A stretch of 64,000 bases of DNA from Prinia subflava (GCF_021018805.1 NC_086258.1:18352192-18416191), one strand, 5' to 3'; positions 35,583 through 46,515 are shown, numbered from the stretch's first letter. Notes: generated by a model not told the origin, from the letters alone. Program-made: numbers and translations.

Positions 35583-36209
35583 TCAGCACACGGAGCAGCT
35601 GTTGGTCTTGTTCATGGGCGGCCTGAGCGCCTGCTCCTTGGGCAGCGTCTCCCTCCTCTTGCAGAGCGCGGGGCTGAGCCTGCTGGGCAGGTTGGCCTGC
35701 TGCAGCAGCTCCCTGAACACCTCCAGGACGTTCTCGTTGTCCTTGGCCGACGTCTCCACGAAGCGGCTGTTCCAGTCCAGCTCCACCAGCGACAGCGCGT
35801 CCTCCGCCGGCACCTGCCGCTCGCCGCCGCTCTCCGCCTTGTTGCCCACCACCACGATGGGAGGGAACTTGTCCTCCTTCACCTCCAGGATCTCCTCTCG
35901 CAGGCTCTTGACGCTCTCGAAGGACTCGGCGTCATCCACGGCGTAGACCAGGGCGAAGGCGTCGCTGTTCTGGATCGAGAGCTTCCTCATGGCCGGGAAG
36001 GAGTAGCTGCCGCTGGTGTCCAGGATCTCCACCTTGACCGTGGCCCCGCACACCTCGTACTCCTTGCTGTGCAGCTCCTCCACCGTGCGCCGGTGCTTGG
36101 GCTCGAAGGTGTCCAGCAGGAAGCGGCGGATCAGCGACGTCTTGCCCACACCGGCGGCTCCCAGGAAAACCAACCGGACGTGGTTCTTCTCCTTCGCCAC
36201 CAGGGACAT
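35583..36209 (-). CDS. Ras-family small GTPase, RASD/DIRAS-like, intronless
   Basis: A single-exon frame of 208 residues. I chose the ATG at 36209 (MSLVAKEKNHVRLVFLG) because its context GCCAGCCATGT is good. The in-frame codon three residues upstream is GTG, not ATG. Visible motifs are the P-loop GAAGVGKT (17-24), the switch I threonine in RRTVEELH (T42), the switch II motif DTSGSYSFPAMR (64-75), NKAE (123-126), ETSAK (152-156) and a C-terminal CSVC CAAX box (205-208) for prenylation, so the product should sit on membranes. TVEELHSKEY and DTSG..FPAMRKLSI resemble RASD1/Rhes and DIRAS more than classical Ras, but the long basic RASD tail is missing. Relative to H-Ras, position 12 is Ala, position 61 is Ser and the guanine-specificity Asp119 is Glu. 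No introns are needed. I do not know its accepted gene name. Confidence 0.9.
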   Translation of the reverse strand: MSLVAKEKNHVRLVFLGAAGVGKTSLIRRFLLDTFEPKHRRTVEELHSKEYEVCGATVKVEILDTSGSYSFPAMRKLSIQNSDAFALVYAVDDAESFESVKSLREEILEVKEDKFPPIVVVGNKAESGGERQVPAEDALSLVELDWNSRFVETSAKDNENVLEVFRELLQQANLPSRLSPALCKRRETLPKEQALRPPMNKTNSCSVC

Positions 36210-36406
36210 GGCTGGCACGGAGGGGACGGGATGCTCCGCAGCTGGTGCTCACCCCGCTGGTGTCCCCGGGTGGCTGCAGCCCCGGTGTGTCCGTCTGTCC
36301 GTCCTCCCTGCACTGACTCAGCGTGGCCAGGGAATGTCGGTGTCGCCGCTCCGCCAACTTCTCCCACCTGCTTTGCCGCGGACTCTACAGTCCCCGAGCC
36401 CGGCTC

Positions 36407-36420
36407 ATTTTTTTATCCTG
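36407..36420 (-). promoter_or_regulatory. TATA-like element upstream of the GTPase
   Basis: On the minus strand GGATAAAAAAATGAG lies about 200 bp upstream of the chosen ATG, followed by a GC-rich leader. This fits a TATA-type promoter with a short 5' UTR, but no start-site evidence is available. Confidence 0.35.
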
Positions 36421-36789
36421 GTTCCCCTCTGCCATGTGGCACCAAGCTGTCCAATCTCTGTGGGTTGTGGGTGCTGGAGGAGGGAGGGCAGGGAGGGAGG
36501 AGAGCGGGCCAATCCGCAGAGTTCAGTCCTGGAAAGCCGCTGCAGCCCTGGAGCGCTGCAGCGCTGCGCTGCTGCCGGCGGCACCGCGGCCGTGCGGCAC
36601 CGCCAGCTCCCCGCAGGGCGCCGGGAGCGGCTTGGCCTGGGCTGCTGGCAGCGGGGACACTCAGTGGCCATCCCCACCCATGGCATGGCCAGTGGCCAGG
36701 GGCTGGACGGTGGCACCTGCGGCGTTTCCTGCGCTCGCCCGGGGCTGGGGACTTGCTTGCAGCCGGAGTTGCTGCGAACGCGCCCAAGT

Positions 36790-37320
36790 CTCCGGTGAAG
36801 CGATGAAATGTTTGGCTGGAGGGGGAAGATAAGCTCTCCCGTCTGTCATAACCTCCTCGTTCAGCTGTCAGTTACCCGGTGATTTTTGTGAAATATTTTA
36901 CCAGAGGGGGAAGTAAAATCTCTGTAAGACAATGCCCGGCGCTCTCCGGGAGCAGATGCCAGGAGCGGTGGGAAGGAACGGCCCTGACCCCGGAGTGGGG
37001 CTCTAGAGGTGCAGGCTGCCCCATCCAGGTGTGTTTGCTCAACACTCACCTTCCATCCCGCTCTGGAGCTGTCTCAGGAGCTGATTAATGCAAAGTGCAA
37101 ACACAAAAGGAACTTGGCGCAGAAGTTCAAACAAGTTGCTACGCTGAATTTGTGGATGTGTGGGTTTTGGAGGTTTAATGCGGTTGCTTTTCTTTCCATG
37201 GCCAAGTACCATTTCCAGCATTTAGTTCTGGAAGAATTTGTTCTGTCGATTCCAAAACCCTTTTCACTGGAATTATTCCTGCCTTTTAATTCTGCAGTTA
37301 TTGTTACATTTTAGCCATGT
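36790..37320. promoter_or_regulatory. Possible conserved noncoding elements upstream of the GTPase
   Basis: Two less GC-rich blocks (about 36820-36940 and 37070-37320) contain an AGATAAG (GATA-type) site, a CAGCTGTCAG (E-box-like) site, CTGATTAATGCAAA and a CCATTTCC stretch. They stand out from the GC-rich repeats around them. Conservation is inferred, not tested. Confidence 0.25.
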
Positions 37321-40120
37321 TAGGAGCTTTCCCAGCTAATCTTATTATCAGGAGAGCCAAGAGATTTTGTCGGGATGAGCAGAGTCCTGTCCTGGTGTCA
37401 GCCTGCCCTGGGAGAAGGGAAAGGCTGGATCCTGACAGTGGGATTGGTGAGGCACCTTCCCTCACCAGCTCTTTCTGCGGACACTTCCTGAGCCATGAGG
37501 AGATCCCAAATCCCAAGGACTGAGCCCTGGGAGATGGAAGGAGCTGGGGATGCAGAAGATTTGATGGCAGGATAAAAACCAGGAGAAGGGGTGGGTGAGC
37601 AGAGGGTGCATGAAGGAAGCAGTGATGGGGGTTTGGTGCCTGGTGTGACATCGGCACCAGTGGAGATGAGGAACTGAAGGCACCAGGGCAGCACCAGTAG
37701 TCTCGAGCCAGCCTTTGGAAGCTGTTTAAAGCCAAACACTTTTTTTTTAATATGAAAAATCTTGGTTAATGCCTCTTTGTGTTTGGTTTTCAAGAGGGAT
37801 GAAAAGGGTTTCCCACAGTCCCTCCCGGCTGCTACAGAACAGCTCTGCAGGCTCTCGGGATGTGCTGGGGGGCCGTGGTGCCCTTGCTGCTGCTCCTTTT
37901 CCCAGCATTTCATTCCAAAGGGCCTCAAAACATGGATCTGCTCAATCTCACAACAGCCAGCATCTCTCACAGGGGCAGAAATGATGCCCAGGGTGAATGA
38001 GGAATCCATGGCAGGAGGGGATGGGAACCCCAGGCTCCAAGCACCCCGTGCTGGCTCTAAACCATCCCCTTTATTGCTGGCACCCAGGGAAGGAGCCAGA
38101 ATGGACATTCTGGCAAATGCCAGGCAGAAATGCCATCCATGGAGGAGCTGGGCATGGGAAGGGGACCCTGGCGCAGTGGGAGCCAGGACTGGGTCATGTC
38201 ACAGCTGCTGTCCTTGGTCTGGGTCATTTCTGCAGAGGTGGAAGTGTCCTGCCAGGGTTGGGCAGGGCGAAGGGCCAGCCTGGGCTCTGAGACAAAGAGC
38301 TGTGGCACCGTGGGGACAGAGTCACACCCAGAGTCACAGGCAGTCACACAGAGCCGGGCTCTGCATCCCCAATGATTTTTCACATCACTTGTCTCCCCTC
38401 AGTTCTCACATCTGTGCTGCTATGGTTACCAAGAGCCTGAGAGGTTTTAAATCTCCCTCAGAGCAATGGAGGATTTCAGGGTAATCTTGTTAGGAGATGA
38501 GCAATGAATATTTCCAAAGGCCTTTTGCATGGATAGCTCGTTCCCTATGAGCTTATGGCCCCTGACAGCAGGGAAGGGAAGAGACAGGGAAGGATGAACA
38601 CAGTGACTTGTTTTCCACTGCAGCCCTTTGTGCTCAGACTAATGTCCCTAAATTCTGAATTTTTCAAGACTGGCCAGCTTGGGTCAGGTATTATCCAAAA
38701 AAAACCCCACATTTCAGTCTGTGTTTCCCCCAGAGAAAGTCTCACAGGGCCTTTATGGGCACTTGGAGATGGGGACAGTGATGGAGGAGCCCTGCAGAAG
38801 AGCCCTGCCCCTGCCCATCAGGATGGCAAGAGGGGCTGGGATGGCTCGTGGGAGTGACCAGGATCCTGTGGGATTTTGTAATCCAGGTGGAGTTTGGATC
38901 TTGCAGACAGGGAACGTGCTGCACCCACAGGAACTGGAGCGTGGCAGGGGCAAAGCCTCCGCCAGTGCTGAGCCCTGGGCTGTCCCCACAGGAGAGGGGA
39001 CCGTGACACCCCAGGGACAGCGGGAATGAGGGAGGGAGGCAGGGAGGGAGGGAAAGAGCCCTGAGCAGGGCAGGGAGGAGGGCAGGCAGCGGGAGCAGGG
39101 ATGAAGGGATGGCAGCAGTGTTGGGCAGGAGCTGGGATGGAGCAGGAGTGCGGTGTGGGGCGGGTTTGGGGCAGGTCACAGCCCCACGTTCACAGGCAGG
39201 TCTGGAGCAAGGGGCCCTCGGGGATGTTTGTGGTGTCCCTCTGCAGGGCCGACAGCCCTGGAGCAGGGGGAGGTGAGGGATGGTCCCCAGGGTCCCAGGC
39301 AGTGTCAGGGCTCGGGCAGAGCCATCAGCCAAGCCTGGGGTGCTGCCTGGTCCCAGCCTGAGCGAAGCCCCCCTGGGCTGGGCAGCCTTTGGCAGCCAGG
39401 AGAGGGCAATTTGTGTCAGAAGGCTGGGAAATGGTGTGTGGGCTGCTGCTCCCCACCTTGTGCTGCTGGGGGAGAGCTGGTGCAGGGCCCAGGGAGCACG
39501 GGGACAAGGGCAGGGGAAGGGGCTGAACCCTGCTCTGTGAAAAACCAGCAGCACTCAGCACCTGGGATCTGCTCCCCTCACAGGGCTGTTTGCCACCAGC
39601 AATGTGGAACAGGGTGGTGCCTCTTCTGTCCCTGAACCAGCCCACAAAGCTCCACTGCTGGAGGGGAGTGAGTGAAGCTCTCCCAGAAAACATCCTGAAG
39701 TCCTGACAAGGTTTGTGACATCTTTTACAAAGACTCATTTTTGTTTTGCTTTTAAGCTTCTGTCTGGTGAAAGTGACTGAGTGAGGGGAAAGCCAGAAGA
39801 GCACAGCACCCCTTCCCACTGGCCACGTGCTCCCAGCTCTGCTGCTGCTCCCAGGTGGGAGAAGGACAATTGGCACCCTCAGGAACAGCCTGTGCCGTGC
39901 CTGGAGCTGCTCGAGGAGCTCCTGCTGTCCTGGCTCAGCGGGAACAGCAGCTCTGGTGCTCTCAGCTGTGCTGGGCACTGCTCCAGCCCACGGTGCCCAG
40001 ATCAGCCCTGCTGGGTACACAGGGGCTGTCAGGAGCCCTGGCCTGCCCCGTTGCCCACAGGCACTGGAGCATGGCTGTGGATGTGGTGCTGAGCCCTCTG
40101 CAGCCCCGTGCTGTGTTCCA
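37321..40120. other. GC-rich intergenic, no gene seen
   Basis: Long overlapping open frames on both strands, no recognised domain and no consistent splice pattern. Confidence 0.4.
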
Positions 40121-40258
40121 GGAGCTGAGCCAGCTTCTGGAGCTGCAGGAGCTTCTGCACCCCTGCCACGGGCACCCAGTGCCTCAGCACCCTCTGCCTG
40201 GGCCCCCCCAGCAGGACACGGGCCTGAGCACAGCCTAGGTGGGGGTCCCACCCCGCAG

Positions 40259-40303
40259 CCCCTGCCCCTGCCCCTGCCCCTGCCCCTGCCCCTGCCCCTG
40301 CCC
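40259..40303. repeat. (CCCCTG)n hexamer repeat
   Basis: About seven perfect CCCCTG units. On the minus strand the array translates as a GQGQ run. Confidence 0.93.
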
Positions 40304-40378
40304 GTGGGTAAATCCGTGCTGGACGTGAGGCTGCGTTTCCAGCCGGGTTTCCTCATGCCCCAGCTGAGGTGCTGAGTG

Positions 40379-40743
40379 CAGGGGGATTTGGACAACAGAG
40401 GAATAGAACCAACGTGATTTCACCAGAAGCCTTTTATTGTTTACTTTACAATCCCAGGTATAGATTCTACAATCTCCAGCCCACGTGGGCACACACTCCT
40501 GGCTGGCCAAGTCACTGGTTCAGGAGGCAGGTTCATCTCCTTCAGGTCACCCAATTGGCCAAATGTCCATTCTCGGGCTGCACCTCCTGTATCCAGGGTT
40601 TACATTCTTTGTACATAGTTTCTCAGGCTCTTTGTTCTTATTTTCATCCTGCTGTTTTCCCAGTAACCTTGATGAATTCCTGAGAGCTCTGGAAAACAAG
40701 AGGGCAGGTGACTTGTTATCTACGATGATTTGGCTGGTACACA
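40379..40743 (-). mobile_element. Probable solo LTR of an endogenous retrovirus
   Basis: On the minus strand the block starts TGTGTACCAGCC and carries AATAAA (plus-strand 40432-40437) followed by a U5-like tail, ggcttctggtgaaatcacg to aaatccccctg. Flanking plus-strand bases are GAGTG at 40374-40378 and GAGTG at 40744-40748, a matching 5-bp target duplication. The downstream end reads CTG rather than the usual CA (a TGCA overlaps the junction), so the boundary may be off by two bases. No internal retroviral genes are present; it looks like a recombined solo LTR of about 365 bp. Confidence 0.55.
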
Positions 40744-41399
40744 GAGTGGCCTGAGTTGTGCAAACACCTTTCTGCAGTTGGGAAGAACGTGGGCAGTGGT
40801 GAGGAGCCCCATCTGCCCTGCCTGCTGTGCCCTCACCGCTGGCAGTGCCCAGGCAGCACCCTCGGGGGGCTGAGCATCCCTTTCCCCCCTGCAATGAGCC
40901 CTGCATGCCAGACCAGGTGAAAACAGGGAGGAGGAGAAGCTGCTGCCTGGTGTGAGCAGAGCAAAGGGTGAGACAGAGGAGCAGACAGGGTCAGCGGGGC
41001 GGGTGCTCCTCACGGTGTGGGGACGAGCTGCACCCCAGAGGGTTAAACCTGCCTCTCCCGGAGATTAAATCCGAATGGCCTTTGGTTTAGCGACAGGTGA
41101 GAGGCGAAATCCGAACCCTCCGGCTCGCAGCCCGCCTTGGAGGGGCCCGCAGCTCTCCCGGATGCATAGATGGATCAGCCATACGTGCTGCTCCGTCTGG
41201 AACAGCCTGGCGTGCACGGATCCTGTTCCCGGCCCCGCTGGGGCCACCCTGAGGGGCAGCGCCCGGCCCGGGGGTACCCGGGGGTGCTGGCGCTGCAGAG
41301 GGGCACAAAAACCCCTGCTGGTGACCCCCAGTGCCAGCCTGGGGTTGCAGGAGGTGAGGGCTGAGGTTTGCCCGCAGCCCCGGGCTGGGTGGCAGTGGG

Positions 41400-41525
41400 G
41401 AGGGAGGAGAGTGGGGCTGGCTGTGGGACTGACTTTGGGGCTGGCTTTGGGGCTGACTTTGGGCTGGTTTTGGAGCTGGTTTTGGGGCTGACTTTGGAGC
41501 TGGCTTTGGGGGTGAATTTGGGGTC
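41400..41525. repeat. GGGGCTGACTTT-type minisatellite
   Basis: Imperfect 12-18 bp units such as ggggctggctttggggctga and ctttggagctggtttt, strongly G/T-rich on plus. Confidence 0.85.
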
Positions 41526-41625
41526 CCACAGTGCCTCTGGAGGAGGTGTGGGACGAGATCTCCGCGGGCACCACTCATCCCTTCAGGGGGGCTGAATCCT
41601 CCTGGCACCTCCCGCTCGCAGCCAG

Positions 41626-42110
41626 GCTCACGGACAGCAGTGTCACCCGGGCTCACGGACAGCAGTGTCACCCGGGCTCATGGACAGCAGTGTCACCTGG
41701 GCTCATGGACAGCAGTGTCACCCGGGCTCACGGACAGCAGTGTCACCCGCACTCATGGACAGCAGTGTCACCCGGGCTCACGGACAGCAGTGTCACCTGG
41801 GCTCACGGACAGCAGTGTCACCCGCACTCATGGACAGCAGTGTCTCCTGGGCTCACAGACAGCAGTGTCACCCGGGCTCACGGACAGCAGTGTCACCCGG
41901 GCTCACGGACAGCAGTGTCACCCGGGCTCACAGACAGCAGTGTCACCCGCACTCACAGACAGCAGTGTCACCCAGGCTCACGGACAGCAGTGTCACCCAG
42001 GCTCACGGACAGCAGTGTCACCCGCGCTCACAGACAGCAGTGTCACCCGCACTCATGGACAGCAGTGTCACCCGGGCTCATGGACAGCAGTGTCACCTGG
42101 GCTCACGGCT
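41626..42110. repeat. 25-bp minisatellite, 19 copies
   Basis: gacagcag recurs every 25 bp from 41633 to 42083 without a single indel. The unit is roughly ggctcacggacagcagtgtc acccg, with substitutions such as cgg/tgg/cag and cccgg/cctgg/cccgc. A final partial unit ends near 42110. The open frames through it (SSVTRAHGQQCHPGS-like) are artefacts of the repeat. Confidence 0.97.
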
Positions 42111-42830
42111 GTGGCACCAGTTTTAGGCACAGGGGCACTGGGAGCTGCCCCTGGCAATGGTGCTCTGCCCCTCCCTGCTCCTCCAGATGACCTCTCCCAT
42201 GCCAAAGGGATCATTTGGGGTTTGAAACCCTTCCCTGACCCAGGCCCGTTTCCTGTCCCAGCCCCTGTTCCAGAGCTGCGGACAGCCTGTACTGATCCAC
42301 CTCGGGGAACAAATCCAGTCTCCCCGTAAACAGATATCTCGCCGGGGACTAAAGGGATTTAGTGTAGCTGTTCTCAGGCTCAGAGGAGTTTCTATAACAT
42401 CTCTTATCTTGCTCTGGCTGGATTACTGGCTGCAGCAAAGAGCTCGCCTCTCTTCGGGCCACCAGCACGGCGTTTCCTCGGGTGACACAGGGTGACACAG
42501 CAGAGCTCTCGGGTCACCAGGAGATGAAATGTGTGACACCGAGGTCTCCTGCAGCCCCGAGATGCCAAGGGGGAGCTCCAGACCACCCCATCCTGCAGCA
42601 GGCTGCACTGGTTCAGTGAATGGCTCTGCCCACCTTTGCCCACTGCAGTGGCATCGAGGAGGGAAGCCCAGACCTGGCATGTGCCTTAACTTCTTTAGAC
42701 ACAAGATAAGGCTAAATATTAGTGCTGATCTGCTTGGAGGGCCAGTAAAGCCAGCAAAGACTGATGGGGAACACCCAGGTACACGAGCAGCCAGTTTTAG
42801 CTGATTTTCTGCACGCTGCTCTGGGCTGGA
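42111..42830. other. Intergenic, no gene seen; possible conserved island near 42320-42440
   Basis: The stretch with acagatatctcgcc, aggagtttctataacatct and cttatcttgctctggctgg is compositionally unlike its surroundings and could be a regulatory element. No exon was recognised. Confidence 0.3.
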
Positions 42831-43010
42831 CTGAGCCTCCTCCACAAGGGGTTGAACCCTGAGCCTCCTCCATGTGGAATTGGACCCTGAGCCTCCTCCA
42901 TGTGGGACTGAGCCTCCTCCATGTGGAATTGAGCCCTCAGCCTCCTCCAAGTGGGACTGAACCCTAAATCTCCTCCTCAAGGGGTTGAGCCTCCTCCTCG
43001 TGGGGCTGCA
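42831..43010. repeat. ~28/21-bp minisatellite
   Basis: About seven imperfect units starting tgagcctcctccatgtgg, followed by aattggaccc, gactgaaccc or nothing, giving 28-bp and 21-bp unit lengths. Confidence 0.85.
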
Positions 43011-44460
43011 GCTCCAAGGCAGGGTGCACCCCTCCATTCACCCCTGGCACTGAGATTAAATCAGTGCAGGCAGGGACAGGAGGCTCTGGGCTGTCTGGCT
43101 GATGCTACTGTAGGCAAGAAAACCCCAAATCAAGACCTTGCTTTTGTGGTTTCGCAGTAGGAGTGGGGAAAGGGAAGGGAGAGGAGCCAGGAGCAGGCAG
43201 GGGAACAGAGATGCTGATGGATCAGTGGGGCTGAATGTGAAAGAGGCATGAAAAGAAATGGTACAAGGTGTAATAGCATTCACCAGGGCAGGGCTGCAGG
43301 ATGCACTTGGGTCTGCATCTCTGGATGACTGACACAAGTCCTAAAGGCAAGGGATTTCCTGGTGAAAAAAATGGCAGCTAAGGTAAGAACATCCCTGACA
43401 TGCACCATGGGGTCCAAGAAACTTAAATGTGAAGAGAGGAGAGGAGCTACTTCAAAGCTCAGAGGAAGCCTGGCACCCTCGAGGGGTGGCTGGAGGGGTT
43501 TGGGGGGCAGTGACAGAAGAAGATGGGATCTTCAGCAAATCCACAGCAATAACACAAAGTGAGGGGGGGTCTGGTGCTGGCAGGAGATGCCCAGCACCCC
43601 AGGTTTAGGTGACAGGAGCACAGAAGAGGTTCTTCACCCATCCAAGGTGCTCCTGCAGCCCGGACTGGGCCAGAATTTCTCTCTGCCAGGCTGTCACCGA
43701 GGCTGTCAGGGACACTGAGCCCATCCCCACAGCTCAGCTCAGCCCCCAGCAGCCGGGCTGTGCTCCTGCCTGCAGCAGTGCTGGCAGCCAAGCCTCCCCT
43801 GCCCGTGTCCTGCTGGGAGCACTGCTCCGTGCCGTGCAAAGCCAGGCACACATGATGCTGTCGCCCTGAAAACAAACTGCTGCTTTTCCTTTCTTCCTTT
43901 CTGGAGTGTATGAAAATGTCATTTTGTAAACATCCCCCAGTGCTCTGCCTGCCCGGGGCCGCCTGTCACTGCCCGTGGGGGCCCTTCCCCACTCACTGCA
44001 TGGCCTCCAGTCCCTGGGCTTTCATGCCACAGTTCCCAACTCCTTCCCCAGTGACTTCTTGTCCTTAAATAACCAAATAAACTTCACATGATGGGGCAGA
44101 CGTGACCTCAGTGTTGTCCTGGATCTGAGCTGATTATTGCCGTAGACGCTTTTATGGTCAGACTGCTCCTTCCTTTTCAGGGCAGGAGCAAAGGACACAT
44201 CTAGCCAAAAGCAAGGTTAAAATAAAATGAGATTTTCATTCATTTTACAGGGGAGTTTGTTGTTCCCTGTGAACATGCCAGGCCCCACAGTGCAGCCTGC
44301 ACGACCTGCGAGCTGGGGGAGCTCCTTCACTGAGCCTTCTGCTCTGGAGTCTCAGCACTTTGGTCTGGCTGCCCCCAAAACCTCTCACCTTTTGGGTTCA
44401 GAGGAGGAAACCTCTGCCCATCCCCAGTGTCTGCCAGTCCCTCTCCAGAGCCACTGTCAC
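43011..44460. other. Intergenic, no gene seen
   Basis: No recognised coding exon. A plus-strand AATAAA lies at about 44078, but I see no gene to attach it to. Confidence 0.4.
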
Positions 44461-44462
44461 CC

Positions 44463-44660
44463 TAAGAGCTCCTGACAGCCCCGCCCGGGCAGCGCCGCGG
44501 CGGCTCCGCAGCCTCTGCCGCGGGCTCCGGCGCAGCCGCCGCCTGTCAGGACACCTCATGTTGTGACATATTTCCTGTCGGGGAGCATCAGCAGCAGCCA
44601 GGCCTGCCCTGCCCGGGGGCAGCACCCTGCTGAGCCCCTGCGCGCCCGCATCCAGGCTGG
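44463..44660. promoter_or_regulatory. CpG-rich block without an evident gene
   Basis: Dense CG dinucleotides with a GC box (ccccgcccgg) and runs such as gccgcggcggctccgcag, next to an AT-richer core catgttgtgacatatttcc. It may be a promoter or enhancer. No exon was recognised on either side. Confidence 0.3.
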
Positions 44661-44954
44661 CTCCTGACTTCTGGCATCCACACAGCTCTTGAGCTTTTGG
44701 GTTCTCCAGGTTTATTTTTTGCTTGGGAGGAATCACCGTGGTTGTGAGCCATAAAGAGAACCTTGCCCTGTGGTGGGGCTGTCCCTGCCCCGAGGGATGA
44801 GTTGTGCCATGTCTCAGGTTTGCAGGACACCGGTGTCACCTGTAAACCTGCTCCAGTCACCTCCTGTGACTGAGCTGAGCAAGGCTGTCCCTCTGTGAGC
44901 AGAGACACTGGGACTGTCCCCAGCAGGACAGGCTGCCAGCTGAGCCACGAGGAG

Positions 44955-45090
44955 TGACCACGGGATCACGGAACCATGGGATCACGGAACCATGGGGTCA
45001 CAGGATGGGTGGGGTGGGCAGGAACCTTGCAGACCACCTCATTCCAACCTCCTGCCGTGGCCACCCACCAGATCAGGTCATGCAGGTGAT
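44955..45090 (-). mobile_element. CR1 3' fragment with tandem tail
   Basis: Two and a half copies of gggatcacggaaccat are followed by gcaggaaccttgcagaccac and ctcattccaacctcctgccg. This is the CR1 3' end read in reverse complement, including its short terminal repeats. Confidence 0.6.
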
Positions 45091-46160
45091 GTTCTGGGAC
45101 TAAAAGGTGAAGAACCCAAAGTCACATTTGCAGGAGGGGATTGGATGGCAGAGGACATTGCCAGCCTGGGGACACTGCAGTAAATGGGGGCTCGGTGTCC
45201 CCTCCCTGCAGGGCTGTGAGCTGTGGTGGCATCAGAGCTGCTCCCAAGTGCCTGAGCACGGCTCTGGGCTCTCCCCTGGCTCAGAAGATGGGGAATGCTG
45301 TGCACTTCCAACAGCCCTCTCCAGCAAAGGAGGGAAACAGAGAGAAGCTGGCTGGGGCGAGTTACCCTGTGCAGCTGCTTTGTGCTCAAATTCTGTCTCA
45401 TTTCTGTCCAGGCCAGCGTGGCCCCAGGTGTCACCACGAGGGGAGGGGATGCTGCTCTATCACTGGGACCTGGATACCTCTTCCCATCTCCCAGGCAGGG
45501 CCACGGCTCCCTCCCAGTCTCCCTGCCTGTGTTTTCCTGGTGCAGTGACCCGTGTGGTGCTGCTGTGCTCCCCTCCTGTCCCTTCCTGCAGCTCTGGGAA
45601 CAATTGGCTGTGTTTACCCAGCGCTGATGGATGTGGCTCCTTGTGCTGGCCAAGTTCCTTCTGCTTTCCCAGCAGGAATGTGGGATGGGAAAATCCCAGC
45701 CTTCAATCCACAGCTCCAGTTCCTCAGCTCCATCCCTCTGACCAAGTGCTGCAGGCTGGGCAGGGAGCTGCCAAAAACCTCTGTAGGAGCAAGGGCAAAC
45801 CTCAGTATGGGCAGAGAGCTGAGATTTATTTTCACAAGGTAAACTGAGGCAAGGAGTGTGAAGCACTGCTGTGTCCCCCCCTCCTGGAGCAGCTTCTCTG
45901 AAGGTAAAAATAAAAGTGCAAAGCTGCAAAATGCCAACAGTTCTCTGGGCTGCAGTGGAGAGATGTCCCCAGGAGCTGCCCCTCAGTGTTCCCCACTGCC
46001 CCCCAACATCCCTCAGTGCCTTGGCCTGCTGGGGGAGCAGGGGTGACTGCTGGGCCAGCTCTGTACTGGTCCCCTGGTCCACACTCAGCACTGGCACCTC
46101 TGGGAAACCTGTTCCAGCTTGGGGAGGATCAGAGAGGCAAATTCCAGGAGTAACCTCTGA
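45091..46160. other. Intergenic, no gene seen
   Basis: No recognised exon. A long minus-strand frame here begins at a GTG inside the adjacent CR1 piece and is not supported. Confidence 0.4.
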
Positions 46161-46164
46161 GTAA

Positions 46165-46260
46165 CCTGGTCTGTGGAAGGTGTCCCTGCCTTGGCAGGGG
46201 GCTGGATCTAGAAGAACTTTGAGATTCCTTCCCACCCAAACCAGTCGGTGATTCCAGAAA
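46165..46260 (+). mobile_element. CR1 3' fragment, sense orientation
   Basis: gaaggtgtccctgccttggc, agggggctggatctagaaga and cttcccacccaaaccagtcg follow the CR1 3' terminus in sense order. Confidence 0.75.
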
Positions 46261-46515
46261 CAGGGGCTGTGCTGGGGGCTCTGGGGGCAGGCTCACACTG
46301 GTGCAGCACTTTCTTGGCATGGACAGGGAGAAAGAACCCCATGAACACAATAAATACAGATACAAGGGACAGAACCCCCCAGGATTTCATTCCCCAGAGC
46401 TGACTCTGCCATTCCAGCCTGCTCATGGCACGGAGAGGAGCAACCCAGCTCCTTCCAGCATCATCCTGTTCCCCAGGGCGATGAGCTGTGAGTCACTGGA
46501 GCCGGGAGGGGAGCA

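Noticed and set aside
36210..36218. Three-codon upstream extension of the GTPase (start at 36218)
   Set aside because: The codon there is GTG. The ATG at 36209 has a good Kozak context and gives MSLVAKEKN.
41626..42110. CRISPR-like regular spacing
   Set aside because: The units abut with no unique spacers and the genome is vertebrate, so this is a minisatellite.
41531..42329. Open frames of 219, 229 and 153 codons with Gln/His/Ser repeats
   Set aside because: All three frames are open because the 25-bp unit lacks stops. This is the signature of a tandem repeat, not of coding constraint.
43362..43562. Small plus-strand frame beginning ATGGCAGCTAAG followed by a GTAAGA donor-like site
   Set aside because: No downstream exon continues a sensible peptide and no homology was recognised.
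45078..46235. 385-codon minus-strand open frame
   Set aside because: It begins with GTG inside a CR1 3' fragment and crosses another CR1 piece. Composition is that of GC-rich noncoding DNA.
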